Assembly: GCA_964393115.1 (NCBI GenBank)
Contig: CAYMST010000305.1
Location: forward strand, 1 to 5,593
Reading direction: 5' to 3'
Length of the DNA stretch: 5,593 bases
Origin: CAYMST01 sp964393115
GTDB taxonomy: Bacteria > Bacteroidota > Bacteroidia > Cytophagales > Cyclobacteriaceae
Part shown: piece after piece, positions 1 through 5,593 of the stretch
How the letters are laid out: each line of letters begins with the position of its first letter
Position numbering within the stretch: the stretch's first letter is position 1
The notes under the pieces: generated by a model
The model's database searches: none
Told to the model about the DNA's origin: nothing
What the model saw: the letters and a program-made list of their open reading frames with translations, nothing else
Translations under genes and position numbers: made by a program

Positions 1-79
1 TTCACTATTCTGATGAATTTTGTTTTATTTTATAATACGGAATTCTGAGGACACACATCACCAGTAGAAAAGTTATAGA

Positions 80-2740
80 TTGAAGAAAATTGTATTCATT
101 GTAGTTGCGCTATTAATCGGTGCTGGGGGAGCCTATTATTACTATTTCGAACTGCCAAAAGGGAATTCGATCAATATTTGGCGCGTTATTCCTGATGATG
201 CGTTAGCTATTTACGAAACAGACGATCTGACCAAGGTCAGCAAACACTTAGAAGAGACTAAGGTTTGGAAACGAATAGCCGCTTTGCCTGTTATAGCCAA
301 ACAAAAAGAGGTAATTGCTCAGTTTAACCTAAAGAAGTTATTCTCTGAAAAATTAAATGGTGTTAAATTATTTGCTTCGCTACACGGTGGAAGTGAACTG
401 GAATTGTTGTACACTGTTGAGGTTAAATCCTTACTGCTGCATCAAGCGATTGGTAAGGCACTAAAAGACTTTGAGAAGGAAGGAGACTTTCTTAAATCCA
501 CCAGGGATTACTTAGGATATACTATTACAGACTTTGAAAATGCAGTGACAAAAAAGAAGTTTAGCTATGCATTTCCAGGGAATGTGCTCATTATATCAGC
601 ATCGTCATTCCTACTAGAAGATGCCGTACGTACCATTGTAAATAGTGATCAAAAGTCTTTTTTCGAATCAAATCCAGAGGTTCTTCAAACTGTTAAGCTC
701 ACTAAAGATCAAGGGAATCTATACGTAAACACGGCTCAATTGGATTTATTGTTAAAAAGTGGTTTTGCTTCAGATGCCGTCGATAAGGTCTCTCTTCTAC
801 CCATTGCTAAGTCTACATGTCTAGATGTTCTCATCGGCAGCGATGTGGTGTCGATGAGTGGTTTTTCTGCTGTTCGCCAGAATGATTTTCTATATCGTCA
901 CTTGAATTTTGAAGGAGGTACGTTCGAGCTTCCAAAGCTGGTACCCAGTTTTGCGCCATATGCCTATCATTTTGCAGGGAGTGATGTGAGGGTTCAAGTC
1001 GAGAAAAGTAACGACTTAAACGCCGTTGGCTTTGATTACAATAGGCTTCAAGAGTTAATGTCCAATGAAATGCTCTTTTTTAACGGTGGTAGCGAGGATG
1101 AAAATGTGGTGTTGCTGAAAAGCGAACAGTTTGATGATTTACAGGCCTTTCTTTTGGAGTGGTCAGAAAAACTGGCGGATCATAATGCCAATCCGCTATA
1201 CCGCGAGGAGTATTTAGAATATGAAATCGTACAGCTAGAGGCGAAGGCGTTTCCTACAGATGTTTTTTCTTCATTGATGAAAGGGTTCGATGAGTGCTAC
1301 TTCTTGGAGTATGAGGGAATCGTGATACTTGGTTCCACCCAGGCAATACTCAAAAAGTATTTAAGTGCGCTTGATGATGAATATACTTGGGGGAAGTCCA
1401 TTGTGATTAATAAAATTCTGTCAGAGCTAAATCAGGAAGTTAATTTCAGCATTCTGTTTAATGGTACTCAGTTTGTTTCTCAGGTGAATGAAATGAGGAA
1501 ATTTTCGGAACAAGATCTTTTACAGCTACTCGCAGGGTTTAATTTTGGTTCTGTTCAGTTTTCTGGAGTGGGGGACAAGCTTTATACCAATCTAGTATTT
1601 CATTACAAAGGTAAGGTGTTCCAAAGTCCAGTTACGAAACCCGATGCACCTGCGGTGAATTCCAGGCCAGGGAAATTGGTTTCTTTGGATAGCACAATAG
1701 TGGCAAAACCAGCGTTGATCAAAAACCATTTGAATAGAACCAGAGATGTGATCCTACAAGACGAAAGTGGCCAGGTTCATTTAGTGTCTAAAAGTCTCGA
1801 GGTACAACCGCTAGCTAATGTTGGTGGTCCGATTACGTCGAACATAGTACAGATGGATTTTTATCATAATAGAAAATATCAGGCGCTCTTTGCCGTTGGC
1901 AATCAAATCTGGGTGATGGACAGAAACGGTGATGGAGTAGGTACTTTTCCCGTTTCAATTGAAACGAGTGCTGATATTAAATGGTTGGGGGTTATAGACT
2001 ATGCGGCTAATGGCAAGTGGAGAATTGCGGCAACTACGGCCAACGGTGAGATTTTTTTACTAAATAAAGAAGGAAAAGTGCTCGATGGCTGGAATCCAAG
2101 AGTGATGCCTGATAAGCAGGTTATGGCGTTGAAACACATTAGAGTTAGAAATAGGGATTATTTGATCACCGCATCTACAGAAGGAGCGATCAATGTGTTG
2201 AAGCGAAACGGAACCTTTTATGATGGGTTTCCTGCTCAATCTGGAGGAAGACTAGAGTCAGAAGTTTTCGTTAAAAAAGGAACAAGTCCTACCAGCTCAA
2301 GCATCAGAGGGGTTACACGTAATGGAGAGTATTTCCATATTAACTTCTTAGGTAAGATATCGTCACAAAAACAATTACCTAGAAACGCTGCCAATAGTAA
2401 ATTCGTTTTAGTGCCAGATGCCTCTGGTAAGCAATTTGTCTTTGCCAGTCATGACGAGCTTGGTATTACTGTTTTCAACAATAAGGGACAAGAATTGTTT
2501 ACTAATAACTCGCTCATATCTAGAGAAATTACATTTCAGTATTATCAGTTCACTACGGGTAATCAGTTTTTTATTCATGACCGTGAACACGCTCTTTTAT
2601 ATGGTTATACCGCGAACGGAAAGATGTTGAAAGGGTTTCCAGCTAGCGCTAATTTCCCAGTAAGCCTTATGGTATATAATAAAGAAGGGAAGCAGCTTTA
2701 CCGTGCTCATAAAAATCAGCTGTTTGTAGATTCGCTTTGA
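80..2740 (+). CDS. Membrane-anchored exported protein: DUF3352-like N-terminal region plus C-terminal beta-propeller repeats
   Basis: The function is unknown. Residues 1-3 (MKK) are followed by a hydrophobic stretch (about 4-23, ending in a run of four tyrosines). No lipobox cysteine follows, so this is best read as a signal anchor with the rest of the protein in the periplasm or at the cell surface. Residues about 30-515 resemble DUF3352-type proteins of Bacteroidota, including the early 'VIPDDALAIYETDD' segment; this is recognition from memory. From about 555 to the end the protein has regularly spaced repeats with the motif NG/EG-x4-GFP, as in a beta-propeller. There is no C-terminal type IX secretion domain. 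The start is TTG: an in-frame TAG at 65-67 closes the frame upstream, the next ATG is around residue 326, and TTG-AAG-AAA gives a proper signal sequence. The stop TGA is followed directly by in-frame TAG. The gene stands alone and converges with leuB. A role in envelope or surface binding is only a guess. Confidence 0.85.
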   Translation: MKKIVFIVVALLIGAGGAYYYYFELPKGNSINIWRVIPDDALAIYETDDLTKVSKHLEETKVWKRIAALPVIAKQKEVIAQFNLKKLFSEKLNGVKLFASLHGGSELELLYTVEVKSLLLHQAIGKALKDFEKEGDFLKSTRDYLGYTITDFENAVTKKKFSYAFPGNVLIISASSFLLEDAVRTIVNSDQKSFFESNPEVLQTVKLTKDQGNLYVNTAQLDLLLKSGFASDAVDKVSLLPIAKSTCLDVLIGSDVVSMSGFSAVRQNDFLYRHLNFEGGTFELPKLVPSFAPYAYHFAGSDVRVQVEKSNDLNAVGFDYNRLQELMSNEMLFFNGGSEDENVVLLKSEQFDDLQAFLLEWSEKLADHNANPLYREEYLEYEIVQLEAKAFPTDVFSSLMKGFDECYFLEYEGIVILGSTQAILKKYLSALDDEYTWGKSIVINKILSELNQEVNFSILFNGTQFVSQVNEMRKFSEQDLLQLLAGFNFGSVQFSGVGDKLYTNLVFHYKGKVFQSPVTKPDAPAVNSRPGKLVSLDSTIVAKPALIKNHLNRTRDVILQDESGQVHLVSKSLEVQPLANVGGPITSNIVQMDFYHNRKYQALFAVGNQIWVMDRNGDGVGTFPVSIETSADIKWLGVIDYAANGKWRIAATTANGEIFLLNKEGKVLDGWNPRVMPDKQVMALKHIRVRNRDYLITASTEGAINVLKRNGTFYDGFPAQSGGRLESEVFVKKGTSPTSSSIRGVTRNGEYFHINFLGKISSQKQLPRNAANSKFVLVPDASGKQFVFASHDELGITVFNNKGQELFTNNSLISREITFQYYQFTTGNQFFIHDREHALLYGYTANGKMLKGFPASANFPVSLMVYNKEGKQLYRAHKNQLFVDSL
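1787..2740 (+). repeat. Seven protein-level beta-propeller repeats within the 80-2740 gene
   Basis: The C-terminal third of the protein repeats a unit of two or three beta strands ending in a turn of the form x-x-N/E-G-x4-G-F/W-P. Turns begin at residues 614 (DRNGDGVGTFP), 662 (NKEGKVLDGWNP), 708 (KRNGTFYDGFPA), 755 (NFLGKISSQ), 800 (NNKGQELFTNN) and 844 (TANGKMLKGFPA), with spacings of 48, 46, 47, 45 and 44 residues. A weaker first copy lies near 570 (SKSLEVQPLANVGGP), giving about seven units. The last strand (about 861-886) could close the ring. The spacing suits WD40/PQQ/FG-GAP-like propellers. The repeats have diverged in DNA sequence, so this is not a recent tandem duplication. The blade number is an inference from motif spacing. 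Confidence 0.7.
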
Positions 2741-2782
2741 TAGGATACAAATGGTAATGAACAGTAGAAGTAAGAAGGATTG

Positions 2783-2818
2783 AAAATAAAAAAAGCCTGC
2801 TCATCATCATGAACAGGC
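2783..2818 (-). terminator. Rho-independent terminator of the cimA-leuB transcript
   Basis: Read on the minus strand, a 10-bp stem (GCCTGTTCAT / ATGAGCAGGC, bases 2818-2809 and 2804-2795) closes a 4-base GATG loop and is followed by TTTTTTTATTTT (2794-2783). It sits 23 bases past the leuB stop. One stem position is a G.U pair in minus-strand RNA but a C-A mismatch in plus-strand RNA, and the plus strand has no T-run after the hairpin. It should therefore stop the leuB transcript and not the convergent one. No separate terminator for the plus-strand gene is visible. Confidence 0.9.
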
Positions 2819-2840
2819 CTTGATCTAGTTAGATTCGATA

Positions 2841-3893
2841 TTAAATGTGATCTGCGATCCAATCTCCTACCTCAGAAGTGGATTTAGGAGACTCTTTTGA
2901 AATGTCTTCCGTTACGAAACCGGCTTCCAGTGAAGCGCTTACCGCATCACGAATGGCTTTTGCACCGTCTAGAATATTTAAAGATTCTAAAAGCATGGCT
3001 GCAGAAAGAATGGTAGCTACCGGATTTGCGATGTTTTTGCCGGCTGCTTGTGGGTAAGAACCGTGGATAGGTTCGAAAACAGAGGTGTGAACACCTACTG
3101 AAGCAGATGGAAGTAAGCCTAATGAGCCTGTGATAACCGAAGCTTCGTCCGAGAGAATGTCTCCGAACATGTTTTCAGTGACCATTACATCAAATTTCTT
3201 CGGCCATTGGATAAGCTGCATGGCAGCGTTATCCACGAACATATAGTCAGTTTCGATATCTGCGTATCCACCTTCCATATCTTGCGCAACCTCTCTCCAA
3301 AGCCTTGAAGTAGAAAGCACGTTTGCTTTGTCTACAACAGTCAGTCTTTTACTTCGCTTACCAGCGTAGTCATAAGCCAACTTAAGGATCCTTTCGATTT
3401 CCGCTTTGGTATATGTACACGTGTCAAAAGCTTTATTTAGGTCTTCTGATCTTCCTTTTTCACCAAAGTAGATACCGCCAGTAAGCTCTCTTATCACTAC
3501 TAGATCAGCTCCTTCTACGATATCTGATCGTAACGGAGACTTGTGAATCAGCGATTGGAAAGTCGTAACCGGTCTAATATTTGCGTACAAACCAAGTTGC
3601 TTACGCATCTTCAATAATCCTTGCTCTGGTCTAACTTTTGCCTTTGGATTATTGTCGAACTTAGGATCTCCAATAGCACCGAACATTACGGCATCAGACT
3701 CCATACATACTTTATGGGTCTCTTCTGGGTAAGGATCACCTACCGCATCAATAGCTGCGGCACCAGTAATAGCTTCCGTAAATTCAAATGTGTGATTGAA
3801 TTTCTCCCCTACCTTTTTTATCGCTTTGAGCGCTTGCTCTACAATCTCAGGTCCAATTCCGTCACCTGCTAAAACGGCAATTTTATGGTTCAT
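2841..3893 (-). CDS. leuB: 3-isopropylmalate dehydrogenase (LeuB), also usable as beta-methylmalate dehydrogenase
   Basis: LeuB oxidatively decarboxylates (2R,3S)-3-isopropylmalate to 4-methyl-2-oxopentanoate in leucine synthesis, in the cytosol, as a metal-dependent dimer. In the citramalate route the same enzyme makes 2-oxobutanoate for isoleucine. The protein has 350 residues, the normal family length. Visible motifs are GDGIGPEI (11-18 region), the gamma-substrate recognition segment E90-x2-L93-L94, substrate arginines R97, R107 and R135, Y142, catalytic K189 (in VVDKANVL), and the metal aspartates D221, D245 and D249 (ENMFGDILSDE). The cofactor loop is EPIHGSYPQAAGKNIANP (274-291). The E-x2-LL segment argues for isopropylmalate rather than isocitrate dehydrogenase. 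One oddity is that the position usually holding the ribose-binding Asp of the cofactor site (PD-I-AG in Thermus LeuB) is Q282. The gene lies 71 bases after the synthase on the same strand, with no evident promoter between them, so co-transcription is likely. The start ATG gives the standard MxxKIAVLAGDGIGPE beginning. Confidence 0.96.
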   Translation of the reverse strand: MNHKIAVLAGDGIGPEIVEQALKAIKKVGEKFNHTFEFTEAITGAAAIDAVGDPYPEETHKVCMESDAVMFGAIGDPKFDNNPKAKVRPEQGLLKMRKQLGLYANIRPVTTFQSLIHKSPLRSDIVEGADLVVIRELTGGIYFGEKGRSEDLNKAFDTCTYTKAEIERILKLAYDYAGKRSKRLTVVDKANVLSTSRLWREVAQDMEGGYADIETDYMFVDNAAMQLIQWPKKFDVMVTENMFGDILSDEASVITGSLGLLPSASVGVHTSVFEPIHGSYPQAAGKNIANPVATILSAAMLLESLNILDGAKAIRDAVSASLEAGFVTEDISKESPKSTSEVGDWIADHI

Positions 3894-3936
3894 CTTATTT
3901 ATGGTATTAATTAAGTCTTCTTTATTTCGTGTTCAG

Positions 3937-3964
3937 TTCTCCTGTATGCGTTTTTTTAGGAGAA
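3937..3964 (-). repeat. Perfect 7-bp inverted repeat in the cimA-leuB gap
   Basis: TTCTCCT (3937-3943) and AGGAGAA (3958-3964) are perfect inverted copies separated by 14 bases that include a T7 run (A7 in the minus-strand transcript). The structure begins directly after the synthase stop codon and ends 43 bases before the leuB start. No T-tract follows it on the minus strand, so it does not look like a terminator. It could be an mRNA-stabilising or processing hairpin, or a binding site, or chance. No function is claimed. Confidence 0.45.
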
Positions 3965-5491
3965 TTAACTTTCAGTAATGTTTAACATCTTAATGGTCGC
4001 TTGAATGGCCGCCACGGTCTGGTCAGAGTCTAATCCTCTGGTTTTAAGCGTATTGCCGTTTTCTGGGTTTTCCCAAGTAATAGAAGTAACCACCAAAGCA
4101 TTTGTCTTACCACCTGGAGGAATGCTAACCACATAGTCTTTTAGCAGTGGGAAACTTTTGTCCAACTCCTTTTTATAAATGAAACGAAGCGCATTCATAA
4201 AGGCATCGTATTGCCCATCTCCTGAGGCAGTATGTTCGTATGTGTTTCCTTCTATTGCTATTTTTAATGAAGCCACTGATTTCAGTCCATGAGCTACCGA
4301 AAGAGCGTAATTCAGTACTTTGACTTTCTCTTGAATAGTTTCACTTTTCAGGACATCGGATATAATAAAGGGTAGGTCTTCCTTCGTAACGGTTTCTTTT
4401 TTGTCACCCAAGTCGATTACCTTCTGCGTGACTTTCTTGATTTCTTCGTTACTAAGTGACTCGGCGTACCCTAGCTCCTCTAGGTTTTTTACGATATTAG
4501 CTTTTCCCGATAGTTTACCTAGAGCATAAGTATAATTTCTTCCAAACCGCTCTGGATGAAGTTTAGTTTGATAAAGTTTGTCTTTATTGTCTCCATCAGC
4601 GTGAATGCCGGCAGTCTGTGTGAAGACATGTTCGCCGATAATAGGCTTGTTATGCGGTATTCTTATTCCAGAGAAAGACTCTACAGTCTTACTTACCTGA
4701 TAAAGCTTGGATTCGTCGATGTTCAATTCGACACCCAAATGATCCTTGCCGATAGCAATAACCGAGGACAGAGAAACATTTCCTGCGCGCTCGCCCAAGC
4801 CATTTAGCGTAGTGTGAATGCCTCTAATGCCAGCTTTGATGGCTCCGTACACATTTGCGGCTCCAAGATCGTAGTCATTGTGAGCATGATAGTCAAACGT
4901 TACCCCTGGGAAGTTGCTGACCATATACTGGCAAGCTTCATATGCTTCTTCATGGTTTTGGACGCCTAAAGTGTCTGGAAGCAGTATTCTTTTTACATCT
5001 GTATCTTTTAGGCCCTCAACCATGAAGTGCACGTAATCACGTGATTCTCTCATGCCATTGGACCAGTCTTCAAGGTAAATGTTAACAGCAATACCCAATT
5101 CAGAGGCTAATTTTACATTAGCTTGAATGTCGGTGAGATGTTCTTCTTTGGTTTTTCGCAGCTGCTTTTCACAGTGCTTCAAAGACCCCTTACACAATAA
5201 GTTGATTACTTGTCCTCCCGCATCTTTAATCCAGTTTAAGGAAACTCCGTGGTCAACAAAACCCAATATTTCAATTTTTTCACCGAAACCGTTAGCGTTG
5301 GCCCAATCAAAAATCTTCCGTGCTCCTTGGTATTCACCTTCTGACACTCTAGCTGATGCAATTTCAAGTCGGTCAACCTTTAAGTCTCGAAGGAGCTGCT
5401 TAGCCATTGTCAGCTTTTCGCTGTATGTAAATGATACTCCGGACGTTTGCTCTCCGTCACGGAGGGTTGTGTCCATTATTTCAAGCTTCAT
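3965..5491 (-). CDS. cimA: (R)-citramalate synthase of the LeuA/CimA family (alternative name: alpha-isopropylmalate synthase with regulatory domain)
   Basis: This is a cytosolic acyl-CoA condensing enzyme of the HMG-CoA-lyase-like/DRE-TIM family. I predict that it joins pyruvate and acetyl-CoA to give (R)-citramalate, the first step of threonine-independent isoleucine synthesis. The TIM barrel covers about residues 1-270, with R11-D12 (TLRDGEQ), E141, T174, and metal ligands D12, H202 and H204 (HAHND). The linker region (about 271-385) carries H297, D299, L306 and Y307. The LeuA allosteric dimer domain covers about 388-508. Residues L76, L99 and Y139 match the pyruvate-pocket residues L81, L104 and Y144 of Leptospira CimA, where 2-isopropylmalate synthases carry other residues (for example Ser at the Tyr position). 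Most isoleucine-pocket residues recalled from the same enzyme are also kept. At 508 residues it fits that type (about 516). The ATG at 5491 is preferred over the internal Met6 because the KLEIMD strand belongs to the barrel. There is no Shine-Dalgarno sequence. Pipelines may call it leuA. Confidence 0.85.
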   Translation of the reverse strand: MKLEIMDTTLRDGEQTSGVSFTYSEKLTMAKQLLRDLKVDRLEIASARVSEGEYQGARKIFDWANANGFGEKIEILGFVDHGVSLNWIKDAGGQVINLLCKGSLKHCEKQLRKTKEEHLTDIQANVKLASELGIAVNIYLEDWSNGMRESRDYVHFMVEGLKDTDVKRILLPDTLGVQNHEEAYEACQYMVSNFPGVTFDYHAHNDYDLGAANVYGAIKAGIRGIHTTLNGLGERAGNVSLSSVIAIGKDHLGVELNIDESKLYQVSKTVESFSGIRIPHNKPIIGEHVFTQTAGIHADGDNKDKLYQTKLHPERFGRNYTYALGKLSGKANIVKNLEELGYAESLSNEEIKKVTQKVIDLGDKKETVTKEDLPFIISDVLKSETIQEKVKVLNYALSVAHGLKSVASLKIAIEGNTYEHTASGDGQYDAFMNALRFIYKKELDKSFPLLKDYVVSIPPGGKTNALVVTSITWENPENGNTLKTRGLDSDQTVAAIQATIKMLNITES

Positions 5492-5593
5492 CGTCTGTCT
5501 ATTTATTTGGAAACACCATTTATTCCCAAATCATTTATTTTGATCTGCAATATTTAATAATGCAGTCGCGAACCTATGGCGTGTAGTAAAAAT
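5492..5593. other. Upstream region of the synthase gene, no recognisable element
   Basis: These 102 bases must hold the 5' untranslated region of the cimA-leuB transcript, or the spacer to an upstream gene of the same operon. They are AT-rich. The only TTTG core of a Bacteroidota -7 box on the minus strand (in ATGATTTG, near 5527-5534) lacks the upstream TA, so no promoter is called. A minus-strand frame is open from the window edge for 20 codons to a TGA at 5533-5531. That could be the tail of an upstream gene, but it is short enough to be chance and I do not recognise it. Confidence 0.3.

Noticed and set aside
15..22. GAATTTTG, a near match to the Bacteroidota -7 box TAnnTTTG ahead of the plus-strand gene
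   Set aside because: The first conserved T is missing and the matching -33 region would lie outside the window, so it cannot be supported as a promoter.
31..36. TATAAT upstream of the plus-strand gene
   Set aside because: No TTGACA-like -35 lies at proper spacing, and this hexamer is not the main promoter form in Bacteroidota; AT-rich chance is more likely.
2408..2630. Short open frames of 60 and 70 codons on both strands within the propeller region
   Set aside because: Both lie wholly inside the coding region of the large plus-strand gene and show no family features.
2741..2840. Possible small RNA or bidirectional terminator in the convergent gap
   Set aside because: The only structure is the leuB terminator, which lacks a plus-strand U-tract; nothing else in the 100 bases folds convincingly.
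5495..5535. Two tiny minus-strand reading frames (MIWE and MVFPNK) before the synthase, considered as an attenuation leader peptide
   Set aside because: They hold no run of isoleucine, leucine or valine codons, and no terminator/antiterminator hairpins follow.
5127..5543. Plus-strand 138-codon open frame opposite the synthase start
   Set aside because: It is antisense to a strongly conserved enzyme; its translation is cysteine/serine-rich with no domain, typical of a shadow frame.
5531..5593. Minus-strand frame open from the window edge for 20 codons (tail ALLNIADQNK), possibly the end of an upstream gene
   Set aside because: Twenty open codons are easily reached by chance and the tail does not match LeuD or any C-terminus I recognise.

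Overview
This 5.6 kb window has the look of a chromosomal segment from a free-living member of the Bacteroidota, probably order Cytophagales. The case rests on moderate-to-low GC, no Shine-Dalgarno sequences ahead of the genes, a large exported DUF3352-like/beta-propeller protein, and a LeuB with the 'EPIHGSYPQAAGKNIANP' cofactor-loop style I associate with this phylum. The lineage is inferred from protein character, not from a marker gene. No mobile element, CRISPR array, tRNA or rRNA is visible.

Layout: a single plus-strand gene (80-2740) encodes an 886-residue membrane-anchored, exported protein. It has an N-terminal region resembling DUF3352 and a C-terminal repeat region that reads as a seven-bladed beta-propeller. 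It converges on a minus-strand pair of branched-chain amino-acid genes, transcribed in the order cimA/leuA-type synthase (5491-3965) then leuB (3893-2841). A clear intrinsic terminator for the minus-strand transcript lies in the 100-base convergent gap. The 71-base gap between the two metabolic genes holds a perfect 7-bp inverted repeat. The 102 bases upstream of the synthase contain no recognisable promoter or leader peptide, and the window stops there, so any upstream leuC/leuD or ilv genes cannot be seen.

How the genes work together: the synthase would commonly be labelled 2-isopropylmalate synthase. Its active-site residues and its regulatory pocket instead match (R)-citramalate synthase of the Leptospira type, which condenses pyruvate with acetyl-CoA. 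LeuB is the shared dehydrogenase. In the leucine pathway it oxidises 3-isopropylmalate, and in the citramalate route to isoleucine it oxidises beta-methylmalate to 2-oxobutanoate. The pair therefore supports a threonine-independent isoleucine route, with LeuB also serving leucine synthesis. The plus-strand gene has no evident link to this pathway. I see no convincing undescribed multi-gene system. The points most worth checking are the likely misnaming of the synthase, the altered cofactor-site residue in LeuB, and the uncharacterised propeller protein.
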